From NCBI GenBank assembly GCA_041689775.1, contig JBDNFP010000460.1, forward strand, positions 1 through 42,677: a stretch of 42,677 nucleotides of DNA, given 5' to 3'. Source of the DNA: JBDNFP01 sp041689775. Its GTDB lineage: Bacteria; Bacteroidota; Bacteroidia; Cytophagales; Spirosomataceae. The position numbers were made by a program, and so were the translations under genes. Below the pieces are notes generated by a model, which did not search any database, was not told where the DNA came from, and worked only from the letters and a program-made list of their open reading frames with translations. Positions 1 to 8,441 of the stretch are shown here, piece by piece (position 1 is the first letter of the stretch; every line of letters starts with the position of its first letter).

Positions 1-193
1 ATCTGCTTGACGATGAGCTGTATGAGGGCCGTTTGGTCGTCGAGAGAACCAACGCCTGGCTGGATGCATTCAAGTCCCTGCTCGTGCGTTATGAGACCAA
101 GGCCCGCAACTGGATGGCGCAGCACTATCTGGTATTCACCATCATTTTTTTGAGACGAATTCTTCAAAACGGAAAATAACTTTAAACAGCTTC
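1..193 (+). mobile_element. 3' end of an IS5-like insertion sequence
   Basis: The window opens inside an insertion sequence. The transposase ends at 179. About 14 bases further on, 181-193 reads tttaaacagcttc, whose reverse complement (gaagctgtttaaa) looks like the terminal inverted repeat common in the IS5 family. I therefore place the right end near 193; this is inference because the left end lies outside the window. The flanking target duplication cannot be checked. Confidence 0.6.
3..179 (+). CDS. IS5-family transposase, C-terminal 58 residues (partial)
   Basis: The frame is open from the window edge to a TAA at 177-179. The visible protein contains VVERTNAWLDAFKSLLVRYE, the C-terminal signature of IS5-family DDE transposases; the E of VERT is the expected third catalytic acid. 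A short hydrophobic and basic tail (FTIIFLRRIL) closes it, as is usual for the family. The first two catalytic aspartates lie upstream of the window, so whether the gene is intact cannot be told. Nothing in the visible part is broken. Confidence 0.8.
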   Translation: MLDDELYEGRLVVERTNAWLDAFKSLLVRYETKARNWMAQHYLVFTIIFLRRILQNGK

Positions 194-268
194 ATAAAAT
201 ATTAGCTATGAATTTAGCCAAATTAATAATATAAACTAATTCTGCGTTAGAACTTAACCACATCAGAT

Positions 269-1489
269 ATGATGAAAGTAAAAAGAAAAATAGTAGTAAT
301 AAAACAAGCGATGGGACCCATCGTAGAGATTGCAGAGCCAATAATTAACCCAATTAAGGATCTGGCCGATAGCGGCAGATTGGCCGGGATTCTTCTGCTC
401 ATTGCTACGGCCATCGCCATGACTTGGTCAAACATGCCCGGAGGTGAAAGTTTTGCTACCTTCTGGGATACCAAGCTTGGGATAGGCCCTCTGGAAAAAA
501 CGCTCAATCACTGGATCAACGACGGTCTGATGGTAATTTTCTTCTTCTTTGTAGGGCTCGAAATAAAACGTGAATTGTTGGTAGGGGAGCTTTCTGATTT
601 TCAGCAGGCACTGCTGCCGGGAGTTGCCGCGGTTGGAGGAGCTATACTCCCCGCCGCCTTTTTTGTTATGTTTAATCGGGGAGAGGGTAATTTGGATGGT
701 TGGGCTATCCCTACGGCCACCGATATAGCCTTCTCGTTAGGGATGCTTTCGCTCTTGGGAAATCGGGTGCCTTTTGCTGTAAAAGTACTTTTGACAGCTA
801 TTGCTGTCATTGATGATCTGATCGCAGTACTGGTGATTGCTCTGTTTTACACCAAGCAAATCGACTTTACCATGTTGGCATACGCAGCCGGGGTTATGGC
901 TGTGCTGGGGGCACTCAATTACTTTAAGGTACGTCGCTTTGTGTTCTATATTTTACCCGGTATACTCCTGTGGTTTTTTATTCTCAAATCGGGAGTACAT
1001 GCAACCATTGCTGGGGTATTACTTGCCATGACAATACCACTCGACGAGGTAGATGATCTGGAACATGCACTTTACAAACCAGTTAATTACCTGATTATGC
1101 CCATATTTGCCCTGGCCAACACGGCTATCATTCTTTCCGGAGATATTGGGTCTATGCTTACTTCACCGTTGAGTTACGGCATTATATCGGGGCTGTTTTT
1201 GGGTAAGCCTCTTGGTATTGTAGTACTATCCTGGATTGTTGTAAAATTGGGGTGGGCAAAGCTTCCGAAGGGCCTACGATGGCGGCATATTTTTGGGCTG
1301 GGCTTTACTGCCGGAATCGGCTTTACGATGTCAATCTTCATTACCAACTTGTCTTTTGAGGATACTACCCTCCTGAATACCGCCAAGGTAGCTATCATGG
1401 TAGGGACGGTACTGTCGGGCGTAGTGGGTCTATTGTGGCTCATTCGGGTAGAGCAATCGCTCGAAACTGCCGCCATAGAGGAGTTATAG
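269..1489 (+). CDS. nhaA: Na+/H+ antiporter NhaA
   Basis: An inner-membrane antiporter that exchanges internal Na+ for external H+ and so controls sodium and pH homeostasis. The 406-residue protein is slightly longer than E. coli NhaA because of a basic N-terminal extension (MMKVKRK...). It shows the family core: FFFFVGLEIKREL near residues 91-112, PTATDIAFSLG at 148-158, and the paired aspartates of AVIDDLIAVL at 182-183. The spacing D152 to D182 equals that of E. coli D133 to D163, so the ion-binding residues are present. Two adjacent ATGs begin the frame at 269 and 272; I keep the first but cannot decide between them. The gene stands alone between an IS tail and a strong hairpin terminator. 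Confidence 0.95.
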   Translation: MMKVKRKIVVIKQAMGPIVEIAEPIINPIKDLADSGRLAGILLLIATAIAMTWSNMPGGESFATFWDTKLGIGPLEKTLNHWINDGLMVIFFFFVGLEIKRELLVGELSDFQQALLPGVAAVGGAILPAAFFVMFNRGEGNLDGWAIPTATDIAFSLGMLSLLGNRVPFAVKVLLTAIAVIDDLIAVLVIALFYTKQIDFTMLAYAAGVMAVLGALNYFKVRRFVFYILPGILLWFFILKSGVHATIAGVLLAMTIPLDEVDDLEHALYKPVNYLIMPIFALANTAIILSGDIGSMLTSPLSYGIISGLFLGKPLGIVVLSWIVVKLGWAKLPKGLRWRHIFGLGFTAGIGFTMSIFITNLSFEDTTLLNTAKVAIMVGTVLSGVVGLLWLIRVEQSLETAAIEEL

Positions 1490-1500
1490 AATAGCGTGTA

Positions 1501-1550
1501 TACTAAAAAGGCGGTCCATCTCGAACAAGAAGCGGACCGCCTTTTTAGTA
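1501..1550. terminator. Bidirectional terminator between nhaA and the lipoprotein gene
   Basis: A perfect 17-bp inverted repeat (1501-1517 tactaaaaaggcggtcc and 1534-1550) encloses a 16-base loop. A-tracts and T-tracts flank the GC stem on both strands, so it can end transcription of nhaA (+) and of the convergent lipoprotein gene (-). Confidence 0.9.
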
Positions 1551-1566
1551 TTCACATCAGAGATAT

Positions 1567-2058
1567 TTAGGCCCGCTTGAATACAAAAAGATAGGTGTAG
1601 TTGGCGCCACTTGCATCCACGGTTGTGTAGGTCCAGTTCATGATACTGCCGTCTACCTTGAAGGTATACTCGTTCGTCGAGGTAGAGGTAAGGGTAAGTT
1701 TGTCACCATTCGTTTTCCAGGTAGTACTATCATTAAGCCCTAGTTGGATCTCTGCTGCCGCTTTGGCACCTTCGCAACCGGAGGGTACAACCGTTTCAAT
1801 TTTTCCCCTAGTTTTAAAAGAGAACCTAATGGTAGAAAGGCACTGGTTGCCGGCAAATCCATTATAGAAGGCCAAGGCATCCGAGATGCCATTTTGGGCG
1901 GGTTTAATGGTGATCGAAGTAATTTGCCAGCTTCCTTCCATACCACTCTCATCCGGCGTGGGATCGGTGTCTTTTTTACAGGCGACGAAGCTACCCAGAA
2001 ACAAGACTAAGAGCAGAAGTGATGAATAATGGAACGCCTTTGTTTGAAGTATTTTCAT
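1567..2058 (-). CDS. Lipocalin-like lipoprotein, function unknown
   Basis: A 163-residue predicted lipoprotein. The hydrophobic signal (SSLLLLVLFLGS) ends in a lipobox FVAC with Cys27, followed by a charged linker (KKDTDPTPDE). The mature part starts EGSWQITSITI and alternates beta-rich segments (DKLTLTSTSTNEYTF, GSIMNWTYT), the pattern of Bacteroidota lipocalin-like lipoproteins. It is probably anchored in the envelope. There is no operon partner: it is convergent with nhaA and separated from meaB upstream by about 110 bases. A ligand cannot be inferred. The family assignment is by general pattern only. Confidence 0.75.
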   Translation of the reverse strand: MKILQTKAFHYSSLLLLVLFLGSFVACKKDTDPTPDESGMEGSWQITSITIKPAQNGISDALAFYNGFAGNQCLSTIRFSFKTRGKIETVVPSGCEGAKAAAEIQLGLNDSTTWKTNGDKLTLTSTSTNEYTFKVDGSIMNWTYTTVDASGANYTYLFVFKRA

Positions 2059-2170
2059 GGTTAAAGGAGAAATTGAACGAATAAAAAGGAGAGATTAATT
2101 ATCCAAAGATAGCGGCTATTTGTAAAAATAAGCCGGAACTAGGGTAAGATTACCTTCATTTTGTAGTAAC

Positions 2171-3154
2171 CTACTTAAAGAAAAGTGACAACAGCCGTCG
2201 GGCCGCTCGAAGGGGTAGCTCCTGTCCTGCTTGCACTGCCTTTTGAGTAATATTCCACTGCTGATGGATATCCGGATGGTTGCGAAACCGTTCTTCCAAC
2301 TCCTGACGAATATAACTCTGCATCCAGTCTAGGTTCTGGTACTGACGATTTAGTGCAAAAAAACCATTGGCCTCAGTGGCTTTCTGATAGTGTTTCACTT
2401 GTTTCCATACCTCATCGATACCGGAATTTTCTAAGGCTGAGCAGGTAATCACCGGGGTAATCCAGTTTGATTCTGATGCCGGGAAAAGGTGCAAGGCATT
2501 CTGGTACTCCATTACGGCCCGGTTAGCGCTTTGACGGTTAAGGCCGTCGGCTTTGGTAATTACCACGGCATCAGCCATTTCCATAATACCCTTCTTGATA
2601 CCCTGTAATTCATCGCCAGCACCAGCCAGCATTAGTAGTAAGAAAAAGTCGGTCATGCCGCGCACCAGCGTTTCGGATTGTCCGACGCCTACTGTCTCGA
2701 TTAAAAGGACTTCAAAGCCGGCGGCTTCGCAGAGTAGCATGGCTTCGCGGGTGCGGTGCGCTACTCCCCCCAACGATGATCCCGCCGCCGAAGGCCGGAT
2801 GTAGGCTAGTGGATTGTGCGAGAGAGTCTCCATCCGGGTTTTGTCCCCCAAGATACTACCGCCGGACCGCTGACTACTCGGATCGACGGTTAGTACGGCC
2901 AAGGTGGTTCCCTGCGAGGTAAGGTACTGGCCCAATGATTCAATGAAGGTACTTTTACCGACCCCGGGTACACCCGTAATACCTACCCGGAGTGAGTGGC
3001 CGGTGTGCGGTAGTACCTGTTCTAATACCTCCTGTGCCAAAGTGCGGTCGCTGGCTAGTCTACTTTCGATCAGCGTAATGGCACGGCTGAGCACAACCCG
3101 GTCTTTGGCCAGGATTCCTTCAACATAAGTCGGCACGGAAAGACGGGGTCGCAT
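2171..3154 (-). CDS. meaB: Methylmalonyl-CoA mutase-associated GTPase MeaB (ArgK family)
   Basis: A cytoplasmic G3E-family GTPase that chaperones the B12-dependent methylmalonyl-CoA mutase, gating cofactor loading and protecting the enzyme from inactivation. The 327-residue length is normal. The P-loop GVPGVGKST is at residues 61-69, followed by DPSSQRSGGSILGDKTRM (the switch region typical of MeaB), ETVGVGQSE, and the guanine-specificity motif VITKADG. The mutase subunits are not in this window. The gene lies 39 bases after ispD on the same strand, so the two may be cotranscribed, although their functions are unrelated. Confidence 0.93.
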   Translation of the reverse strand: MRPRLSVPTYVEGILAKDRVVLSRAITLIESRLASDRTLAQEVLEQVLPHTGHSLRVGITGVPGVGKSTFIESLGQYLTSQGTTLAVLTVDPSSQRSGGSILGDKTRMETLSHNPLAYIRPSAAGSSLGGVAHRTREAMLLCEAAGFEVLLIETVGVGQSETLVRGMTDFFLLLMLAGAGDELQGIKKGIMEMADAVVITKADGLNRQSANRAVMEYQNALHLFPASESNWITPVITCSALENSGIDEVWKQVKHYQKATEANGFFALNRQYQNLDWMQSYIRQELEERFRNHPDIHQQWNITQKAVQAGQELPLRAARRLLSLFFK

Positions 3155-3193
3155 GGATTGTATTTGACTATCAGTAAACGTCTAATTTACAAA

Positions 3194-3865
3194 CTACTTT
3201 TTCAAAAATGCCTCCGCCCACAGCAAATCCTCCGGCGTTGTGATTTTAATATTCTCGTAGGCGCCTTCGATGAGGAAAATAGGGTAGCCGGCTTCTTCGA
3301 GCACACTGGCGCAGTCGGTAAAGCGGGGTAGGTACCCTATCTGAAATGCTGTACGCATCCAATTAAGCCGGAAGGTTTGAGGAGTTTGGATCAGTCGGTA
3401 GTCGGCGCGGTTGACGGCCTGATTGCTGCCGTCGGCTAGTACGATCCGGGCCGAATCTTTCAGATTCACGCAGGTTACGGCCGTACCTTGCTCCGCAGCC
3501 TTTTGAAAACTGGAAGCAATGATGGTATCAGTAATAAAAGGCCGGACCCCGTCATGAATGGCTACCAGCCCCTCTTTAGCATCGATACTTTTCAGTCCAT
3601 TCTCTACCGAATGGAACCGGGTAGCACCACCGGCTACGAGTTCATAGTCGGCGGTAAAGGTATACTCTTCGCAGAGTGAATGCCAGAACTCAAACTGGCT
3701 TTCGGGCAGTACGAGCTTAACAACGAGTTGATCGGAGTAAGTCCGGAAGGTTTCGATTGTCCGTATTAGTACCGGCCGACCGCCAATGGGCAAAAACTGT
3801 TTGGGTAAATCATTCTTCATACGACTGCCACTGCCGCCGGCTACAATGATGACAAATTCCTGCAT
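3194..3865 (-). CDS. ispD: 2-C-methyl-D-erythritol 4-phosphate cytidylyltransferase IspD
   Basis: The enzyme joins CTP and methylerythritol 4-phosphate to give CDP-methylerythritol in the non-mevalonate isoprenoid pathway. The 223-residue protein begins with the nucleotidyltransferase motif VAGGSGSRMKNDLPKQFLP. It also shows the IHDGVRPF loop (many homologues have DAVRP), the NRADYRLIQTPQTFR segment and a C-terminal KITTPEDLLWAE stretch, all expected in order. The gene follows the queA terminator and precedes meaB by 39 bases. Confidence 0.94.
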   Translation of the reverse strand: MQEFVIIVAGGSGSRMKNDLPKQFLPIGGRPVLIRTIETFRTYSDQLVVKLVLPESQFEFWHSLCEEYTFTADYELVAGGATRFHSVENGLKSIDAKEGLVAIHDGVRPFITDTIIASSFQKAAEQGTAVTCVNLKDSARIVLADGSNQAVNRADYRLIQTPQTFRLNWMRTAFQIGYLPRFTDCASVLEEAGYPIFLIEGAYENIKITTPEDLLWAEAFLKK

Positions 3866-3893
3866 ACAAAAAAGTAGGAGTAATTATACTACT

Positions 3894-3935
3894 AAAAAAA
3901 ATCGTCAGTAGCAGGTTGAATGCGCTACTGACGAT
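3894..3935 (-). terminator. Rho-independent terminator of queA
   Basis: Perfect 12-bp stem (3901-3912 atcgtcagtagc and 3924-3935) with an 11-base loop. On the minus strand it is followed at once by a run of seven T (3900-3894). It lies 58 bases after the queA stop codon. Confidence 0.9.
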
Positions 3936-3992
3936 CAGGTTTTGGAAGGTGTCGGTACGAGTAGTACCGCCTTACTTGTATTTTTAAACTGA

Positions 3993-5042
3993 TCAGATGA
4001 TCAGCATTGCATCGCCGTAGGTAAAGAACTTATACTTTTCCTTAATGGCAGTTGCGTACGCTTCTTTGACTAAATCATATCCACCAAAAGCACAGGCCGA
4101 CATCAACAGGATGGATTCGGGCAATTGGAAGTTGGTGATCATGGCGTTGGCGATCTTAAATTCGTAGGGAGGGAAAACAAAACGGTCAGTCCAGCCTTCA
4201 ACGGCTTTCAGGTGTCCACTCGCAGATACCGACGATTCGATTGCTTTCATAGAGGTAGTACCTACGGCACATACCCGCTTACCGCTGTTGAGCGTTTCGT
4301 TTACCAGATCAACGCTTCCCTGACTGATGAAGTAATTCTCTGAGTCAGTTTTGTGCTTCGTTAAATCTTCAACATCAACACTACGGAATGTACCTAAGCC
4401 AACGTGCAAAGTAATAGGAGCAAAGCCTACTCCTTTTATTTCAAGGCGCTTCATGATAGACTTTGTAAAGTGGGTACCCGCGGTTGGGGCAGCTACCGCA
4501 CCAACGTGCTGGGCAAAAATGGTTTGGAAACGGTCGCGATCGGAGGATTCAACTTTACGGCGGGTGATAATCTCGGGAGGGAGTGGGGTTTCACCCAGTT
4601 GGTCTACCAGCTTCATGAACTCCTCGTGTGATCCGTCATAAAGAAAGCGAATCGTACGCCCCCTTGAGGTAGTATTATCGATCACCTCAGCTACCAGGTC
4701 GCTATCCCCGAAGTAGAGCTTATTACCTACTCGTATTTTACGAGCTGGGTCTACCAGTACATCCCAAAGGCGCATTTCGCGGTTCAGCTCGCGAAGCAGG
4801 AATACTTCGATCTTGGCACCGGTTTTCTCCTTTTGCCCAAACAAACGAGCCGGGAATACCTTGGTGTCGTTGATTACCATCACGTCGCCGTCATCAAAGT
4901 AGTTGACAACGTCACCAAATGTTTTATGTTCAATTTTACCACTGTCGCGGTGGATCACCATCAGGCGGGACTCACCCCGGTCGGCAGGATGTAATGCAAT
5001 CAGACTTTGAGGAAGGTCAAACTTGAATTCGGATAGCTTCAT
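3993..5042 (-). CDS. queA: tRNA preQ1(34) S-adenosylmethionine ribosyltransferase-isomerase QueA
   Basis: QueA transfers and isomerises the ribosyl moiety of S-adenosylmethionine onto 7-aminomethyl-7-deazaguanine at tRNA position 34, making epoxyqueuosine. The 349-residue protein has the typical start (MKLSEFKFDLPQSLIALHPA), the segment DGDVMVINDTKVFPARLFG, the AAPTAGTHFT motif, HVGLGTFRSV, and the C-terminal FQLPESILLMSACAFGG. It is complete and has its own terminator. The ISAs1-family element was inserted about 130 bases upstream of the start codon; whether it removed or altered promoter elements is not known. Confidence 0.95.
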   Translation of the reverse strand: MKLSEFKFDLPQSLIALHPADRGESRLMVIHRDSGKIEHKTFGDVVNYFDDGDVMVINDTKVFPARLFGQKEKTGAKIEVFLLRELNREMRLWDVLVDPARKIRVGNKLYFGDSDLVAEVIDNTTSRGRTIRFLYDGSHEEFMKLVDQLGETPLPPEIITRRKVESSDRDRFQTIFAQHVGAVAAPTAGTHFTKSIMKRLEIKGVGFAPITLHVGLGTFRSVDVEDLTKHKTDSENYFISQGSVDLVNETLNSGKRVCAVGTTSMKAIESSVSASGHLKAVEGWTDRFVFPPYEFKIANAMITNFQLPESILLMSACAFGGYDLVKEAYATAIKEKYKFFTYGDAMLII

Positions 5043-5171
5043 AGCTTTATATCAGCAATATAGGTTTGTCAATTGGAGTAAGAGAGTAACTAAAAGATGT
5101 GGAATACTTGTAGTGCCATAAAAATAAGAGCGCAAAAATACGAAATTTTTTGCAAAAAATGCCCTAAAACT

Positions 5172-5181
5172 ACAGATATAA
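5172..5181. repeat. Target-site duplication, left copy
   Basis: acagatataa directly precedes the left end of the insertion sequence and is repeated exactly after its right end. Ten bases fits the 8-10 bp duplications known for the ISAs1 family. Confidence 0.93.
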
Positions 5182-6405
5182 CAGGGCAATCGCTTTAAAA
5201 TAGGTGTTGGAATTTGGGAAAAATTGGTAGCTTTCTTTTCTAACCCATATCGTTGCTCATGGAATCTCCCAAAAAGCACTTCGAATCCCTGCCCGATCCT
5301 CGCATCAAACGAAAGCAACTACATGATTTTCAAGACGTTATCATGCTTGTACTCTGTGGTGTGATCGCTGGTTGCGATGAATGGACGACGATTGAAGAAT
5401 ACGCAAAGACCAAGATTGAGTTTCTCAAAACCTTCTTAAAACTGCCCAATGGCATCCCATCCCACGATACATTTGGGGATATTTTCGCCAAAATAGACCC
5501 GCTCCAGTTCGAGGAATGCTTCTTAGCCTGGACGTTGGGGGTATGTAAGTTGAGTCCGGGGGAGGTTGTCAGTATCGATGGCAAGCAATTACGGGGATCC
5601 TATGACAAACACAACAAAAAGGCAGCTATTCACATGGTCAGTGCCTGGGCTAATCAGAACAGACTGGTTTTAGGACAAGTCAAGGTAGACGATAAGTCAA
5701 ACGAAATAACCGCTATTCCCCAACTAATCAAGGTGTTGGTTCTGAAAGGGTGTATCGTCACAATTGATGCAATGGGGTGTCAAACTGACATTGCCAAGCT
5801 CATTATCGAGGCTGATGCGGACTATGTGCTGGCCCTGAAAGGCAACCAGGGGACACTCCATCAACAGGTTCAGGATAGCTTTGAGCGAGAAGTCCCCACC
5901 CACACGTACACGGATTTGAGTACAGATCACGGGCGGGTAGAAAAGCGGGCCTATTCGGTCTTGACCGACCTCAAATGGGTGGAAAATGTCGGGGCCTGGT
6001 CTGGGCTACGAACGCTTGTTTGTGTCAAATCGGAGGTCTTTCATAAACTGAGCCAAAAGGCAACAAGTGAAACCCGGTATTACATAAGCAGTATCCAAAT
6101 TATTGATAAAGAGGTAGATAGCAGAAAGGTTGCTCAGGCCATTCGCGGACATTGGGGCATCGAAGTATGCTTACACTGGTCACTCGATCGGGGCCGCCCG
6201 TGCGGTCAGTTTTAACGAAGATAAGTCACGGGTTCGCACGGGTTACAGTGACCAGAATTTATCGGCAGTTCGCAAAATTGCTTTGAATCTTTTGCGGGCC
6301 GATGAGACGGTGAAAAAAGGCATCAAGACAAAACGCATGAAAGCGGGCTGGGACAACGCATATCTCAAATCAATTCTCAGAGTCTAATTTAAAGCGATTG
6401 CCCTG
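5182..6405 (+). mobile_element. Complete ISAs1-family insertion sequence, 1224 bp
   Basis: Both ends carry a perfect 18-bp terminal inverted repeat: cagggcaatcgctttaaa at 5182-5199 and its reverse complement at 6388-6405. A 10-bp direct repeat (acagatataa) flanks the element. It carries one transposase gene, broken near its 3' end. The perfect repeats and perfect target duplication suggest a recent insertion. It sits between queA and the biotin carboxylase gene, both read on the minus strand. Confidence 0.95.
5259..6387 (+). pseudogene. ISAs1-family transposase disrupted by a 16-base insertion
   Basis: The protein starts MESPKKHFESLPDPRIKRKQ, the usual ISAs1 N-terminus; a TTG six bases upstream also opens the frame, but the ATG at 5259 matches the family. 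The DDE acids are visible: D107 in SIDGKQLRGS, D170 in IDAMGC and E302 in HWGIE. After residue 310 (HWSLD) the frame runs into a stop at 6213-6215, while the expected continuation (FNEDKSRVRTGYSDQNLSAVRKIALNLL) is in another frame up to 6387. Removing the 16 bases 6189-6204 restores HWSLDVSFNEDKSR exactly, so this is an insertion and not a simple slip. The EVCLHW just before it also departs from the usual ENxLHW. The transposase is probably inactive unless the insertion is an assembly error. Confidence 0.9.
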
Positions 6406-6415
6406 ACAGATATAA
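6406..6415. repeat. Target-site duplication, right copy
   Basis: acagatataa, identical to 5172-5181, immediately follows the right inverted repeat. Confidence 0.93.
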
Positions 6416-6500
6416 CAATCTGAAAGACATTATAAGCCAATAATATAGGTTTACAACAGGCATAAGTCATTTTAATTATCGTGAATCAGGATTAATTGGC

Positions 6501-7991
6501 TTAGCTCCGATTCATTTTCCATTTACTAACCTGTGACTTTTCCTGGCTCTGTTGAGCTGTGGCCTTTGGTTTACTGAGCAGTTGGGCCGTTAGCAATGCT
6601 GCTAATTCATTGTGAAGCGGATCAGGCAGTGGTGCCAGTTTTTCGGGTGTAAAGTACTTCCCGACGAAATGGGTATCAAAATCTCCTGAGCGAAAAGCCT
6701 CGTGTTCCATCACAAAGCGGCAAAACGGGAGGGTAGTTTGTACGCCGGTTATCTGATATTCATCGATGGCCCGAATCATTTTCTGAATAGCTTCCTCCCG
6801 GTCTTGACCGTAAGTAATGAGTTTGGCAATCATCGGATCGTAGTGGATCGGAATCTCCATGCCTTGTTCAAAACCGTCGTCGACCCGTACCCCGTTGCCC
6901 TGTGGGCGGATGTAGGTTTGTAGGGTGCCCACATCGGGTAGGAAGTTTGTGGCCGGGTCTTCGGCGTATACCCTTATTTCCATCGAATGCCCGGTTATGG
7001 TCAGGTCTTCCTGCTTCAGGGGCAATACCTTTCCTTCGGCAATGTAGATCATTTGCTTTACCAGGTCAATACCGGTTATCTGCTCGGTGACGGGATGCTC
7101 TACCTGCAAACGGGTATTCATTTCCAGAAAGTAGAAGTCTAGGGCATCGTCCACGATAAATTCGACCGTACCCGCCCCGTAGTAGTTGCAGGCGTGGGCT
7201 ACCTGTACCGCGCATTGGCCCATGGCTTCTCTAATCTCGGGTGTTAGTACGGAGGATGGCGCCTCCTCCACAACCTTCTGATGGCGTCGCTGTACGGAGC
7301 ATTCCCGCTCAAACAAGTGTATGATGTTGCCGAGCTGATCTCCCAGTATCTGAATTTCAATGTGCCGGGGAGAGGTAATATATTTTTCAATAAAAACGGA
7401 GCCATCCCCAAAAGAAGATATCGCCTCGCTCACGGCGCGGTCCATCTGTTCGTCAAAGTCTTCTGGTTTTTCCACGATACGCATTCCTTTACCACCACCA
7501 CCGGCACTAGCTTTGATCAAAATAGGATAGCCTATCTGCTCAGAAACAAGCTTTGCTTCTTCCCGGTCGCTGATGGCTCCTTCGGTGCCCGGTACCATGG
7601 GGATACCGTACTTGCCTACTGCACGCTTGGCCGCTAGTTTACTACCCATTACGTCGATGGATTCGGGAGACGGACCAATGAAAATCAGCCCGGCTTCACG
7701 CACGGCGCGGGAAAATTCCGCATTTTCAGATAAGAAACCATACCCGGGATGAATGGCGTCGACTCCAAGGCGAAGAGCAACCTCAATAATTTTATCTCCC
7801 CTTAAATATGATTCGGATGAAGCGGCCGGACCAACGCATACGGCTTCGTCAGCGTAGCGAACATGCAGGGCGTTACGATCGGCTTCACTAAATATTGCTA
7901 CCGTAGCTATGCCCATTTCGCGGGCGGTACGCATCACCCGAAGGGCGATCTCTCCGCGATTGGCAATCAAAATTTTTTTTATGTCAGGCAT
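6501..7991 (-). CDS. accC: Acyl-CoA carboxylase biotin carboxylase subunit (AccC type)
   Basis: Carboxylates the biotin of a carrier protein using ATP and bicarbonate, the first half-reaction of acetyl- or propionyl-CoA carboxylase. I start at the ATG whose product reads MPDIKKILIANRGEIALRVMR, giving 496 residues. A 19-residue upstream extension in the same frame has no family match, and a TAnnTTTG element lies inside it. Motifs in order: HPGYGFLSENAEF, the glycine-rich ATP-grasp loop KASAGGGGKGMR, FIEKYITSPRHIEIQ, ERECSVQRRHQKVVEEAPS and EMNTRLQVEHPVTE. The C-terminus is about 50 residues longer than E. coli AccC and ends in a polar low-complexity tail. No carrier or carboxyltransferase gene adjoins it. 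Acetyl-CoA and propionyl-CoA specificity cannot be told apart here. Confidence 0.9.
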   Translation of the reverse strand: MPDIKKILIANRGEIALRVMRTAREMGIATVAIFSEADRNALHVRYADEAVCVGPAASSESYLRGDKIIEVALRLGVDAIHPGYGFLSENAEFSRAVREAGLIFIGPSPESIDVMGSKLAAKRAVGKYGIPMVPGTEGAISDREEAKLVSEQIGYPILIKASAGGGGKGMRIVEKPEDFDEQMDRAVSEAISSFGDGSVFIEKYITSPRHIEIQILGDQLGNIIHLFERECSVQRRHQKVVEEAPSSVLTPEIREAMGQCAVQVAHACNYYGAGTVEFIVDDALDFYFLEMNTRLQVEHPVTEQITGIDLVKQMIYIAEGKVLPLKQEDLTITGHSMEIRVYAEDPATNFLPDVGTLQTYIRPQGNGVRVDDGFEQGMEIPIHYDPMIAKLITYGQDREEAIQKMIRAIDEYQITGVQTTLPFCRFVMEHEAFRSGDFDTHFVGKYFTPEKLAPLPDPLHNELAALLTAQLLSKPKATAQQSQEKSQVSKWKMNRS

Positions 7992-8027
7992 TCTATTTGA
8001 AGTGTAATTTTGGATTGCATTTTCAAC

Positions 8028-8035
8028 CAAAAGTA
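8028..8035 (-). promoter_or_regulatory. Candidate Bacteroidota -7 element for accC
   Basis: The minus strand reads TACTTTTG, matching TAnnTTTG. It lies 37 bases upstream of the chosen ATG at 7991. No good -33 TTTG was found at the expected distance, so support is moderate. It argues against the longer accC start at 8048. Confidence 0.35.
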
Positions 8036-8362
8036 GTAATTTGAACAATGCTTCGTATTAGATCGGGAGTTTTTTCCCCATTTTTGTGAGTCTTGTGCAG
8101 GTAGTCATTCCTACAAAACACGTGAGGAACCATAAAATACTCAGGAGGTATCAACCGTTGATTACCTTCCTGATTTTAACGAAGGCGTAATAAAAAAGTA
8201 ACATTCTGGTCAAACCTCTGGTTAAAGGCTATACCAATGTAAACAGTATTCAGTTGAGAAAGGCCTAGAATTATGCAATGCGGCTACACCAAACCAAAAT
8301 TTTAGCAAGCTTAAAGATAACCAAACTACGGTCATCCTAACATTCTGACAGTAAGGTTTCTA

Positions 8363-8391
8363 GTTGAATGCTATTATTTTTATTATTTTTG
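8363..8391 (+). promoter_or_regulatory. Candidate promoter of the serine palmitoyltransferase-like gene
   Basis: TATTTTTG at 8384-8391 matches the TAnnTTTG consensus, with a partial TTG at 8364-8366 17 bases upstream. The start codon follows 50 bases downstream. Found by pattern only, in an AT-rich stretch where chance matches are common. Confidence 0.35.
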
Positions 8392-8441
8392 CATTTATTT
8401 GCTACTAAAATTGTCTGATAACCCACATAAACTATTACAAA

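Larger units (their letters stand above)
7992..8441. other. Divergent intergenic region between accC and the serine palmitoyltransferase-like gene
   Basis: About 450 bases without a convincing gene. It separates two divergent genes and must hold both promoters. Candidate TAnnTTTG elements lie at 8028-8035 (-) and 8384-8391 (+). An imperfect inverted repeat at about 8143-8171 (aggaggtatcaa / ttgattaccttcct) could form a hairpin. Nothing else was recognised. Confidence 0.6.

Noticed and set aside
7992..8048. Longer N-terminus of the biotin carboxylase
   Set aside because: The 19 extra residues do not match the family and the frame contains a candidate promoter element; the ATG at 7991 gives the canonical start.
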